From NCBI GenBank assembly GCA_048265185.1, contig JBLXBZ010000005.1:124001-188000 (forward strand): a stretch of DNA of 64,000 nucleotides, given 5' to 3'. The notes beneath the pieces are model-generated. The model was not told the origin of the DNA. It did no database searches and worked only from the letters and a program-made list of their open reading frames with translations. This DNA comes from JBLXBZ01 sp048265185. GTDB lineage: Bacteria; Pseudomonadota; Alphaproteobacteria; Rhizobiales; Stappiaceae. Positions 1 to 8,032 of this stretch are shown in pieces. Position 1 is the first letter of the stretch. Every line of letters begins with the position of its first letter. A program made the position numbers and the translations under genes.

Positions 1-1
1 C

Positions 2-1174
2 GCCAACGGTTGGATGCAAAATCCAGTGGGCGCGCAATTCAATCCGGACACCATGCGCATGGAGCTCACCAGCTTTTACGAGGTGTTGTTCAATGCGGTC
101 GCCCAAGCCAAATTTGTTCACACCGTTTCCGCCGGTTATGTGACGGCGGCGGTTTTCGTTCTCGGCGTCTCGGCGTGGTATTTGCTCAAAGGCCGCCATG
201 TGGAAATGGCCCGCCGGTCAATCACGGTGGCCACGTCCTTCGGCCTCGCCGCCGCCTTTTCGGTGGTGCTGTTGGGGGATGAATCCGGTTACGACGTCTC
301 CCATAACCAGAAGATGAAACTCGCCGCGATTGAAGGCATGTGGGAGACGGAACCGGCCCCGGCGCCCTTTAACCTGATCGGCTTCCCCGATCAGGAAGCG
401 CGGGAGACCCATTACGCGGTGAAAATTCCGTGGGTGATGGGACTGATAGGCACGCGCTCCCTGACTACCGTCATTCCGGGCATAGACGAGCTTGTCGTTG
501 AATCCGAAGACCGCATTCGCTCCGGGATTATCGCCTATGACGCGCTGATGACGATCCGAGAACAACGTGCTGAGACGCCCGCCTCCGTGCGCCAGACGTT
601 CGAAGAACATGGGGGAAATCTCGGCTACGCCTATCTTCTCAAACCCTATCTGGATGATCCGCGCCAAGCGAGCGAGGCGCAGATCAAACAGGCCGCCAAT
701 GACACCGTGCCCAATGTGTGGCCGCTTTTCTGGGCGTTTCGCATCATGGTGGGTCTCGGCTTCAGTTTCATCGGCGTGATGGCGTATTTCTTCTGGCGTT
801 CGAGTTTCTGTGGTCAGAACTACCCCCGCTGGGCTCTTTGGGGAGCTGTGGCCATTATTCCCACCCCCTGGATCGCGGCGGAAATGGGCTGGCTTGTCGC
901 CGAATACGGGCGCCAGCCTTGGACTGTGGACGGCGTGCTGCCAACGGCCTTGTCGGTTAGTCACCTATCGGCCGGCGATCTTCTGCTGACGCTGGCCGGC
1001 TTCATGATCTTCTATACGATTCTCTTCATCGTCGAGATGGGGCTGATGTTGAAATACATCCGTAAAGGGCCGCAAGAGGACGTTGAGGAAACCGATGTCT
1101 GGACGAAGCGCCATGAACGGCGTTTGAGCGCCGATAAAGGCGAAAGTCCATTTGCCCAAACACCTGCGGAGTAA
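2..1174 (+). CDS. cydA: Cytochrome bd ubiquinol oxidase subunit I (5'-truncated by window edge)
   Basis: Subunit I of the bd-type quinol oxidase, an inner-membrane terminal oxidase that reduces O2 with quinol electrons at low oxygen. The reading frame is open from the first bases (ANGWMQNPVG), so the true start and the first roughly 130-140 residues lie outside. Visible family marks are KFVHTVSAGYV, whose His matches the E. coli heme b558 ligand H186, FRIMVGLGF with the Met matching M393, a long Q-loop typical of the E. coli-like subfamily, and the quinol/heme motif EYGRQPW. Several membrane segments are evident. The cydB start follows five bases after the stop, so cydABX is one operon. Assignment is secure; only the start is unseen. 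Confidence 0.97.
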   Translation, partial: ANGWMQNPVGAQFNPDTMRMELTSFYEVLFNAVAQAKFVHTVSAGYVTAAVFVLGVSAWYLLKGRHVEMARRSITVATSFGLAAAFSVVLLGDESGYDVSHNQKMKLAAIEGMWETEPAPAPFNLIGFPDQEARETHYAVKIPWVMGLIGTRSLTTVIPGIDELVVESEDRIRSGIIAYDALMTIREQRAETPASVRQTFEEHGGNLGYAYLLKPYLDDPRQASEAQIKQAANDTVPNVWPLFWAFRIMVGLGFSFIGVMAYFFWRSSFCGQNYPRWALWGAVAIIPTPWIAAEMGWLVAEYGRQPWTVDGVLPTALSVSHLSAGDLLLTLAGFMIFYTILFIVEMGLMLKYIRKGPQEDVEETDVWTKRHERRLSADKGESPFAQTPAE

Positions 1175-1179
1175 GCGCC

Positions 1180-2340
1180 ATGATTCTTTTTGAATTGATC
1201 TCTTATGATGTCTTGCGCGTTATCTGGTGGTTGCTGCTGGGCGTGCTGCTGATCGGCTTCGCCTTGACCGACGGATTTGATATGGGCGTTGGCGCGCTTT
1301 TGCCTTTCGTCGCCAAATCCGACGTGGAGCGCCGTATCGCCATTAACACCGTCGGCCCTGTATGGGAGGGAAACCAAGTCTGGTTTATCCTTGGAGGCGG
1401 CGCGATTTTCGCCGCATGGCCGCCTCTCTACGCGGCCAGCTTTTCAGGTTTCTATTTGGCGATGTTCCTCGTCCTTGCGGCGTTGATCGTGCGTCCAGTG
1501 GCGTTTAAATACCGCTCCAAGCGTCCATCCGCCTCATGGCGGGCCGGTTGGGACTGGGCTCTTTTCGCCGGCGGCGCCGTTCCCGCGCTGATTTTCGGCG
1601 TTGCGGTAGGCAATGTGCTGCAGGGCGTGCCTTTCGAGCTGACTCCGGATCTCTTTGTTCGCTATGAAGGCTCGACGCTGGGCAAGCTCTTTGGCCTGCT
1701 AAATCCATTCGCCTTGCTGGTGGGGGTGGTGTCATTGGCCATGCTCACCACTCACGGGGCGGCGTGGTTGTCGTTCAAGGCTGAAGATCCCGTGGCCTCG
1801 CGCGCCCGCGCCATCGGGACCTATTCCGGCATGGCGATGATCGCCGGTTACCTGCTCGCGGGATTATGGCTCGCGTTCGGAATCGAGGGATATGCGATTA
1901 CCGGGCAAGTGGTCACCGATGGGCCGTCAAATCCGCTTTATTCTGAGGTTGCGCGCACGGCGAGCTGGTTTTCCGCCTATGAAACCCGGCCATGGATCGT
2001 CATCGCTCCCCTATTGGGTCTGCTTGGCATGATCATGGCGGTTCTGGGGCTGCGCGCGGGACGTGAAGGCTCCACCTTGCTTTGGTCCAAACTTGGCGTT
2101 TTCGGGGCCATCTCCTCGGTGGGACTGACCATGTTTCCGTTCATCTTGCCTTCATCGATTGACCTGCGCTCCTCGCTTACGGTCTGGGACAGCTCCTCGT
2201 CTCATCAGACGCTGTTCATCATGTTGATCTCCACCGTGATCTTCATGCCGATAATCCTGGCCTATACGGCTTGGGTTTACCGGGTTCTCTGGGGCAAGGT
2301 CACCGCGGCCGACGTCACCGATTCAAGCTCCGCTTACTAA
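1180..2340 (+). CDS. cydB: Cytochrome bd ubiquinol oxidase subunit II
   Basis: Subunit II of the bd oxidase, a 386-residue integral membrane partner of CydA. The N-terminal stretch GFALTDGFDMGVGALLPF and the segment GPVWEGNQVWFILGGGAIFAAWP are characteristic of CydB, and about nine hydrophobic helices span the whole length, which is normal for the family. It lies five bases downstream of cydA and thirteen bases upstream of the small cydX gene, so the three are probably co-transcribed. Confidence 0.97.
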   Translation: MILFELISYDVLRVIWWLLLGVLLIGFALTDGFDMGVGALLPFVAKSDVERRIAINTVGPVWEGNQVWFILGGGAIFAAWPPLYAASFSGFYLAMFLVLAALIVRPVAFKYRSKRPSASWRAGWDWALFAGGAVPALIFGVAVGNVLQGVPFELTPDLFVRYEGSTLGKLFGLLNPFALLVGVVSLAMLTTHGAAWLSFKAEDPVASRARAIGTYSGMAMIAGYLLAGLWLAFGIEGYAITGQVVTDGPSNPLYSEVARTASWFSAYETRPWIVIAPLLGLLGMIMAVLGLRAGREGSTLLWSKLGVFGAISSVGLTMFPFILPSSIDLRSSLTVWDSSSSHQTLFIMLISTVIFMPIILAYTAWVYRVLWGKVTAADVTDSSSAY

Positions 2341-2353
2341 GAGGAAGTGCAAG

Positions 2354-2473
2354 ATGTGGTATTTCGCTTGGATTCTAGGCTTGCCTCTTGCGGCCGTATT
2401 CGCCGTGGTCAACGCCATGTGGCTTGAAATGCAGGAAGATCGCGTGTTGTCGGACGAAAACGATCAGCGTTAA
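2354..2473 (+). CDS. cydX: CydX small subunit of cytochrome bd oxidase
   Basis: A 39-residue single-helix protein beginning MWYFAWILGLPLAAVFAVVN and ending in a short acidic tail (EDRVLSDENDQR). The MWYFxWILG start is the recognisable signature of CydX/YbgT, the accessory subunit that stabilises the heme sites of CydAB. It starts 13 bases after the cydB stop with an AGAGGAAG ribosome-binding site. Length and position directly after cydB match the family exactly. Confidence 0.93.
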   Translation: MWYFAWILGLPLAAVFAVVNAMWLEMQEDRVLSDENDQR

Positions 2474-2491
2474 AAAGACGTATGAAACCAG

Positions 2492-2526
2492 AATGGCGGC
2501 GAGACGTTAACCTATCTCTCGCCATT
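2492..2526 (+). terminator. Imperfect hairpin after cydX
   Basis: AATGGC(GGC)GAGA at 2492-2504 can pair with TCTCGCCATT at 2517-2526 with a three-base bulge. There is no clear T run after it, so it may be a weak terminator or a mRNA-end hairpin separating cydABX from the ferritin-like gene. Confidence 0.3.
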
Positions 2527-2588
2527 CAAACGCGGGTCACAGGAATCGCGTGACATGCGTCCTCTACGCAATGGAAAAGGATATTCAT

Positions 2589-3074
2589 ATGTCGAATGAG
2601 AAAATCATCGAATTTTTGAACCGGGCCGTTAAAATGGAAATGACGGCGGCGCATCAATATCAGCTTCACGCCCATGTTCTGGAAGATTGGGGATTGAATA
2701 AACTCGCCGCGCAAATGCGCGAGGAGATGAGCGAAGAACTGGGCCATTCGGACCTGTTCATTGAACGGTTGATGTTTTTGAAGGCCACGCCAGAGCTTGG
2801 CTTTGACAAGGCGCCGCAAAAAGCTGACAGCCTGCAGGCCATGTTCCGGGCGGATCTCGCCGACGAAGAAGAAGCCATCGCTTTCTACACCAAAGCCTCA
2901 CAACACGCGGCGGAGCTGGGCGACATCGGATCACGGGTTTTGTTTGAGAAAATCGTTCTGGATGAAGAAGAGCATAAAGCCTGGCTGGAGCTGCAACTCG
3001 ATCTGATCGAGCGCATCGGCGAGAAAACCTACAGCGCGAAATTCATGAACCTTGGCGAAGTCGAAGAGGCTTGA
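2589..3074 (+). CDS. bfr: Bacterioferritin-like iron storage/ferroxidase protein
   Basis: A 161-residue four-helix-bundle protein of the ferritin superfamily, closest in layout to bacterioferritin (iron storage, Fe(II) oxidation). I chose ATG 2589 (MSNEKIIEFLNRAV) because GGAAAAGG lies at the right distance; the longer frame from 2550 adds residues unlike the family. The diiron ligands are in place: E17, E50 and H53 in EELGHSD, and the second half with DEEEAIAFY and LDEEEHKAW. The residue that aligns with the heme-ligating Met52 of E. coli Bfr is L51, so heme binding between subunits looks unlikely. No bfd ferredoxin gene is nearby. It could equally be called a ferritin-like or Dps-like protein; the fold assignment is firm. 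Confidence 0.82.
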   Translation: MSNEKIIEFLNRAVKMEMTAAHQYQLHAHVLEDWGLNKLAAQMREEMSEELGHSDLFIERLMFLKATPELGFDKAPQKADSLQAMFRADLADEEEAIAFYTKASQHAAELGDIGSRVLFEKIVLDEEEHKAWLELQLDLIERIGEKTYSAKFMNLGEVEEA

Positions 3075-3155
3075 AGCCCAAAAGATGTTAGTGACGCCAT
3101 TTGGCGGACTTAAGGGCGATGGTGTTCTGATTCACAGCCTTATTGGCTAATGATT

Positions 3156-3657
3156 TCAGATCAGGGCGTCGATGATGACGAGCCGTTTTCGTGCTGCGGC
3201 GATGAGGGTTGTCTTTGACGCCTTGCCTGCAGCACGCCTACGCCCTTGCATGGATATGGAGCAGAAATCCGGCGTGTCGCCGTGAGGCGCGATTCCCGCC
3301 ACGGATGCGATACGTCTTCGGTTAAGCATATCCAGTTCGGGTAGCTCTCCAAGCAGCGTGGCTGGCACGGTGGGAGCAATGTCTGGAACGGCTTTCAGTA
3401 ATCAAGCCTGTTCAGCCAATTTCGGAGTGTCAGCAATGACCTTCGCGATTTGTCTTGGCGAGGGCGCCCAACGCGCGGGCGAACGTCCTTGCCTGTCCTG
3501 GATTAACGCGGGCATAGTCAATATACTGCGCCGCGAGAGCATCCATGCGAATGCTATCGCACCCACTGGTCGCTTCGAAGACGATGACAGCGAGGGGCCT
3601 TTTCTCCCAGAAAGGGCGGCGAACTCTCCTCCATGAGGGCACAGCCTCGCATTTCAA
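3156..3657 (-). pseudogene. Degraded IS110-family transposase remnant
   Basis: Two pieces of an IS110/IS116/IS902-type transposase lie in the same order on the minus strand. The first (3430-3657) reads VIVFEATSGCDSIRMDALA then ARVNPGQARTFARALGALAKT, matching the N-terminal DEDD-type part. The second (3156-about 3400) reads VPDIAPTVPATLLGELPEL then LNRRRIASVAGIAP and GRRRAAGKASKTTL, matching the C-terminal part. About 150 or more central codons are missing and the pieces are out of frame, so this is a dead copy with an internal deletion. No terminal repeats were recognised. The rest of the 3075-3864 gap holds no gene I can support. Confidence 0.68.
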
Positions 3658-3864
3658 TCAGACGGAGCTAGAACGCAGGTGGCGATGCCGCCGGCGCCCG
3701 GGTGCGGACTTCAGCTTAGCTGGTTGAAGAGAAAGCGCGTTTTTAACGCTTGAAGTCATGACGGCGACGCGAGTGACGAAAATCCTTCGTATGAGCTTGA
3801 TATTCTGACGTCAGCAGGCAAGTTTTTGCCTGCTTTCCTTTTTGATTATGAGAGGCTTTGTTCA

Positions 3865-4902
3865 GTGACTGATGTCGCCAGTTCTCCGGATGAGATAATT
3901 CAACCTACTTCCGTTCTTAAAATCGCCGATAGCGATCCACTGGTGTTTCTTGCTGAAACAAGCTGCGGCGAAGCCGTTAAGGGGTTTGCTGAACGGCAGA
4001 AAAGGTTTTGCCCGCACGCCTGCGTTATTGGAATTGACGGCAGATTTATTGGGCTCGTCGATCTTCAGGATTGCCTGAATTCTCCCGCCGACGCGCTGAT
4101 ATCTTCCATTATGCGGCAAAAGGCTGAAACCGCGCAGGTCATGCAATCAGCCGATGACGTTGCGATGCTGATGTGTGAAAATGATATTGATTTCATACCA
4201 GTCCTGAATAAAAGAGGCAGAATCGCAGGGGTGGTTCATGGCTCCACGGCTAACCGCTATCTGGTTGAGGAGCTGCGCGAGGACGCCGATCGCTTCGCCG
4301 GCATCACCCACACCGGTCAGGATGATTATTTCGAGCATACGGTATGGACGGATTTCTGGCGTCGCTTCCCTTGGGTCTTGGTGCTCGCCATCGCCGGGTT
4401 GGCCGCCGGTTACGTCGTTCACGTCTATGAAAGCGCCCTTGACGCTTTGGTGATTCTCGCTCTTTACATGCCGATGGTGGCCGATACGGGTGGAAATGTG
4501 GGCACCCAGTCCGCAAGTCTGGTGACCCGGGTTTTAACCACAGGCGAATTTCGCCCCGGCGCCACTCTCAGGATTTTGTGGCGCGAGGCGCGAGTGGCTT
4601 TTCTGATGGCGGGCATGTTGTTCTTATTCGCTTTCTTGAAGGTGCTGCTGATCTCAAACGGCGGCGACGTGCCTGCGGGGCTGTCACTGGAAATGATCGG
4701 TCTGGCTATCGCCGTCGCTCTTGCGGCTCAGGTGTTTTCCGCCACCATCATTGGCGCGATTCTACCTCTTGTGGCGGTGGCCGCGCGTCAGGATCCCGCC
4801 GTGATTTCCGGTCCCGCGCTGACCACCATCGTCGATTTGACCGGTCTTTTGCTCTATTTCGCCATCACCACCTCGATACTGGGGATCACCGTGATCCATT
4901 GA
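3865..4902 (+). CDS. mgtE: MgtE-family magnesium transporter lacking the N domain
   Basis: Probable Mg2+ channel/transporter of the inner membrane. A CBS-domain pair occupies about the first 130 residues and a five-helix transport domain follows, with the MgtE hallmark PMVADTGGNVGTQSASLVTR. The protein is about 345 residues where MgtE is usually about 450, because the alpha-helical N domain that normally precedes the CBS pair is absent. GTG at 3865 is preferred (GAGAGG lies 8-9 bases upstream) over a TTG at 3826 with no ribosome site. A strong hairpin follows the stop. Substrate could be another divalent ion; the family call is secure. Confidence 0.85.
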   Translation: MTDVASSPDEIIQPTSVLKIADSDPLVFLAETSCGEAVKGFAERQKRFCPHACVIGIDGRFIGLVDLQDCLNSPADALISSIMRQKAETAQVMQSADDVAMLMCENDIDFIPVLNKRGRIAGVVHGSTANRYLVEELREDADRFAGITHTGQDDYFEHTVWTDFWRRFPWVLVLAIAGLAAGYVVHVYESALDALVILALYMPMVADTGGNVGTQSASLVTRVLTTGEFRPGATLRILWREARVAFLMAGMLFLFAFLKVLLISNGGDVPAGLSLEMIGLAIAVALAAQVFSATIIGAILPLVAVAARQDPAVISGPALTTIVDLTGLLLYFAITTSILGITVIH

Positions 4903-4936
4903 AGCGAGCCGGACGGTTTTGATCGGGCGCACGCAA

Positions 4937-4967
4937 AAGGGCCGGGAGAGGCGATCTCCCGGCCCTT
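4937..4967. terminator. Bidirectional intrinsic terminator between mgtE and aztD
   Basis: A perfect 13-bp inverted repeat, AAGGGCCGGGAGA / TCTCCCGGCCCTT, with a five-base loop lies between two convergent genes, A-rich on the left and T-containing on the right. It can end transcripts from both sides. Confidence 0.85.
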
Positions 4968-5001
4968 CGGTGCGTTTTGAACGGTCAAAGCCGCGCTGAG
5001 A

Positions 5002-6240
5002 TCAATGTTGGAGGCCGGAGCCGCCGACGGCGGTGACGTTGAACGGCGCGCCGTCGACCTTGATGGTTTTCAGCTCTTTGAAGCTTTCAGCGTCCACCAA
5101 CCGGATAAGACCTTCGCGCGGATCGGTGACGGCGATGGCGTCGCCCATGACGGCGATGCGCGGACGCGGATCGCGCCAGTGGCCGTCCTTGCTATAGGCT
5201 TCGGTGATCTGCTTTGAGCGGGAGATCTCGCCGCTCAGGACGTTGAGCGCGTGAAGGCGCCCGTCCTCGGTGAAAACATAAGCGGTTTTGACGCGCGCCG
5301 GATCAAGCGCGAAATTCAAGTGACGAACAGGCAGCTCGACAACCATGTAGGGGGACTGGCTCTCGGGGTCGATCACCACCAGCTTGTCGTGGCCGTAGTC
5401 GCCGAGGAAAAACTGCATGGCCTTGCCCCCCGCCAGATGGCCAACCCGGCCTTTTGGCATGTCGTCGGTATAGGGAAGCATTTCCAGCTGCGCGGGCTTT
5501 CCGCCTTTGGAGCGGGCGATCAATACCCCTTCCTCGCAGCCAAAAGCCAGAAGTCCGGCTGATTTGGCCTCGCCGTGCAACCCCGTGCAGGTGGCCGCTT
5601 CGGTGACCGGTTGGCTATCCTCGTCCACTACTTTCGCGCCAAAGCGCGGGGGCAGCGCGTCTTTTTTCGTCTCCACTTGAAGATTGGGTTCGGAGACGAC
5701 GAAATAATCGTCCATGGGCACGACGACCCCATGATGGGGAGCGGCGGTCTTGACGGACTTATAAGCGCTATCGCCTTTCAATAGCGCGGCTTCGCTGTAA
5801 ACCCGGCCCTCGCCCTCGCGGTCGAAGAATTGCACGATCTCGTCGCCGTGCATGACCGCATGCACTGGGCGCCCGCCCTCAAGCTTGAGAGGAAGCAGAG
5901 CGGGATCTTCGATCTTGATGTCGCTATGGTCGCCGTGACCGGAGAGCGTGACGCCGCTTTTGATCACATTGACCATGTCGTGATCCATCTGCACCGCGAA
6001 TAAGGTCTCGCCGCTGTCGGTGGGAACAAGATGGGTGACGTAACCCTTGGTGGGAAAAACGTCCACGGCGGCGCCTTTGGCGGGATCGATGAGCGTGACT
6101 TTCGCTTCCGCCTGATCGGTGACGAAGAGACGCCAGATTTCCCGCGTTTCGTCGTCCGCTAAAGCTGGCGCGAGAGCGGCGATAAAGGAAAATGACAGGA
6201 GGCCGGCGGTCAAGCCGGCGCGTTTAGTGGAGTTGAGCAC
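5002..6240 (-). CDS. aztD: AztD-type periplasmic zinc metallochaperone
   Basis: A 412-residue exported protein with a clear signal peptide (residues 1-28, ending APALA) and a YncE-like beta-propeller body. The family AztD delivers zinc to the AztC binding protein of the AztABC importer. Matching features are HGDHSDI near residue 102, the segment AAPHHGVVVP, CTGLHGEAKSAG, HWRDPRPRIAV and the C-terminal PFNVTAVGGSG. These agree with what I recall of alphaproteobacterial AztD proteins. A Zur-like palindrome lies just upstream of the start. No aztABC genes flank it here, so the importer must be elsewhere or absent. An alternative name would be generic YncE-like protein. Confidence 0.8.
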   Translation of the reverse strand: MLNSTKRAGLTAGLLSFSFIAALAPALADDETREIWRLFVTDQAEAKVTLIDPAKGAAVDVFPTKGYVTHLVPTDSGETLFAVQMDHDMVNVIKSGVTLSGHGDHSDIKIEDPALLPLKLEGGRPVHAVMHGDEIVQFFDREGEGRVYSEAALLKGDSAYKSVKTAAPHHGVVVPMDDYFVVSEPNLQVETKKDALPPRFGAKVVDEDSQPVTEAATCTGLHGEAKSAGLLAFGCEEGVLIARSKGGKPAQLEMLPYTDDMPKGRVGHLAGGKAMQFFLGDYGHDKLVVIDPESQSPYMVVELPVRHLNFALDPARVKTAYVFTEDGRLHALNVLSGEISRSKQITEAYSKDGHWRDPRPRIAVMGDAIAVTDPREGLIRLVDAESFKELKTIKVDGAPFNVTAVGGSGLQH

Positions 6241-6262
6241 GATTCCGTCCTTGAATTGAAAT

Positions 6263-6275
6263 GTTATACCATAAC
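6263..6275 (-). promoter_or_regulatory. Zur-like operator upstream of aztD
   Basis: GTTATACCATAAC is a 13-bp inverted repeat (GTTAT-3-ATAAC) centred about 29 bases before the aztD start. It resembles the alphaproteobacterial Zur box core (GTTATAnnnTAAC-like). This fits zinc-starvation control of a zinc chaperone. The match is by eye only. Confidence 0.6.
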
Positions 6276-6330
6276 GAATTACGAGATTTGCGCAGCGCTG
6301 TCTATAGCTCTTTGCTGCAGGCGTCGGATT

Positions 6331-6990
6331 TTATCCGTCTGCGCCGGCGTTATGGTTTCGGCGCAGAAAGATCACATTGTCGGCGATCTCCACCATTCGG
6401 CCATTGGCTCCCGTAACCTGTCGGGGAGCGGCGCTCGCCTGACGCAAAGACCAATGGGGCAACGTTAGCCGAAGGTCGGCGTATGTGGTTTCCACGGCGG
6501 GAAACTTTGTGTCGGGAGGCGACCAGGACGAGGGCGTCAGGGCGCCGTGCTCGACGATAAGCAGATGGCCGCCCGGAGCCACGGCTTCGGCCGCGCGGCG
6601 CAGGATGAGCTTGCGCGGCAGCTCCACGGGGGATTGAAGAAAACTGGCGCAGACGAGTTCAAATCGTCCGGAGGGAAAGGTGGCCGCCAAATCATGCCGT
6701 TCGGCGGTGATTGCGGCCTCCACGCCCGCGCGCCGGGCGTTGGCTATGGTGTAATCCAGCGCCGTTTGCGAGACGTCCACCGCGAGAACCTCCCAGCCTT
6801 GACTGGCCAGCCAGACGGCGTCATCGCCTTTGCCGCAGCCGAGCTCCAGCGCGCGTGCGGGGGGGAGGGGGCTTGCGAATTGTTGCAGCGCCGCGCCGGG
6901 TCTTCCAGACGTTTCGGGGGACGCTGAGCGGTAATGGTTTTCCCAAAACGCCTGGATTTGGTTTTTTGAGGCGCTGGCCTGCGTGGTCAT
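6331..6990 (-). CDS. Class I SAM-dependent methyltransferase
   Basis: A 219-residue soluble methyltransferase. Motif I ALELGCGKGDDAVWLA (residues about 46-61) binds S-adenosylmethionine, followed by EVLAVDVSQTALDY (motif II, acidic residue for ribose) and GGHLLIVEHG. The layout resembles TehB/thiopurine-type small-molecule methyltransferases. Its start overlaps the stop of the upstream flavoprotein gene by one base (TAATG), so the two are translationally coupled. The substrate is unknown; co-regulation with a thioredoxin-reductase-like enzyme under an Rrf2 regulator suggests a stress or detoxification role. Confidence 0.82.
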   Translation of the reverse strand: MTTQASASKNQIQAFWENHYRSASPETSGRPGAALQQFASPLPPARALELGCGKGDDAVWLASQGWEVLAVDVSQTALDYTIANARRAGVEAAITAERHDLAATFPSGRFELVCASFLQSPVELPRKLILRRAAEAVAPGGHLLIVEHGALTPSSWSPPDTKFPAVETTYADLRLTLPHWSLRQASAAPRQVTGANGRMVEIADNVIFLRRNHNAGADG

Positions 6991-7907
6991 TAGAATTTCT
7001 CCTCAAGCCCGTGGATAAGCGAATGGTGCGCGCCAACTGCCGCAAGAACGCCGCTGGCTGCGGCCAATGCGGCGTTGGCCATCGGGCTGGCCGCGTCTCC
7101 TGCGGCGAAAACTCCGGGGATTGAGGTTTGCTGACGCTCGTTCACGTTAATAAGAGGGCCGAGAGGGCCCTCTTTGATGGCGCAGTCAAGGCGCTGTGCA
7201 AGATCGCTTGCGAGCCGTGTTTGGGGCGCGAGAAACAAGCCGGCGAGGGGGATGCTTCGCCCGTCCGCCAGACGGACGGCCTCAAGGGCGGGGCCTTCGC
7301 CCAGAAGCGCGGCCACCGGCGCCTGCTCAATGCTCACGCCCCGGGCGGTGAGCGCCGCCTCTTGATCGGCGGAGAGGGTGAAGGCGCCCTGGGTGAACAG
7401 AGTGGTGGGGCCCCAATCGGGCAACAGCATGGCCTGATGCATGGCGATGGCCTCGTTTCTGGCCAAAACCCCCACGGGCTGTTTGTTCAGCTCGTAGCCA
7501 TGACAATAAGGACAATGCAAAACACTGACGCCCCAGCGTTCTCTCAAGCCGGGAAGCTCTGGTAAAATATCTTGAACGCCGGTGGCGAGGATTAGCCGCC
7601 GGGCGGTGACGTCAGGCGCGTTCTTCAGGGAAAGCGCGAAACCGCCGGGACAAGGAGCGGCGGATGTCGCTGATCCTTCCAGAAGGTCCACGGTTTCATA
7701 TTTCTCAAGCTGCTTGGCGGCGTCGGCGATAATCGTCGCCGGCGGGCGCCCGTCTTGGCCTAAAAAGCCATGGGAGGACGAAGCGAAGCGGTTGCGGGGG
7801 CGTTTGGCGTCCACCACCAGAAGGCGAAGGCGCGCGCGCGCCAGCTGAATGGCCGCGGATTGACCAGCGAAACTGGCGCCGACGATAATTACGTCATAAT
7901 CCATCAA
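6990..7907 (-). CDS. Thioredoxin-reductase-like NAD(P)/FAD-dependent oxidoreductase
   Basis: A 305-residue two-dinucleotide-binding flavoprotein. The N-terminal FAD motif VGASFAGQSAAIQLARA (about residues 10-26) and C-terminal GVFAAGDAASPMANAALAAASG are typical of the TrxB family, and CPYCHGYE carries a redox CxxC in the expected position. The NAD(P)-binding glycine motif is weak: the usual GxGxxA is replaced by VLARNEAIAMHQA, so it may use a different electron donor or bind NADPH poorly. It heads an operon with the methyltransferase and is divergent from an Rrf2 gene. It is probably not the housekeeping thioredoxin reductase. Confidence 0.82.
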   Translation of the reverse strand: MMDYDVIIVGASFAGQSAAIQLARARLRLLVVDAKRPRNRFASSSHGFLGQDGRPPATIIADAAKQLEKYETVDLLEGSATSAAPCPGGFALSLKNAPDVTARRLILATGVQDILPELPGLRERWGVSVLHCPYCHGYELNKQPVGVLARNEAIAMHQAMLLPDWGPTTLFTQGAFTLSADQEAALTARGVSIEQAPVAALLGEGPALEAVRLADGRSIPLAGLFLAPQTRLASDLAQRLDCAIKEGPLGPLINVNERQQTSIPGVFAAGDAASPMANAALAAASGVLAAVGAHHSLIHGLEEKF

Positions 7908-7926
7908 AGGGCTCCTTTCACGTATC

Positions 7927-7973
7927 TTTATGAATTACGTGACATGGGAGCTTGTATGATGTCAACTCATAAA
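7927..7973. promoter_or_regulatory. Candidate Rrf2 operator with nested inverted repeats
   Basis: In the 125-bp divergent spacer, TTTATGA (7927-7933) mirrors TCATAAA (7967-7973), and inside them TGACAT (7940-7945) mirrors ATGTCA (7959-7964). The two sets share nearly the same centre. It is placed to control both the flavoprotein operon and the regulator. The binding protein is inferred. Confidence 0.45.
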
Positions 7974-8032
7974 ACTTTTATTGTTACGAGAGAGGGGCGG
8001 TAAAGATCTAGCCTCTTCAGAAGGAAAAGCCC

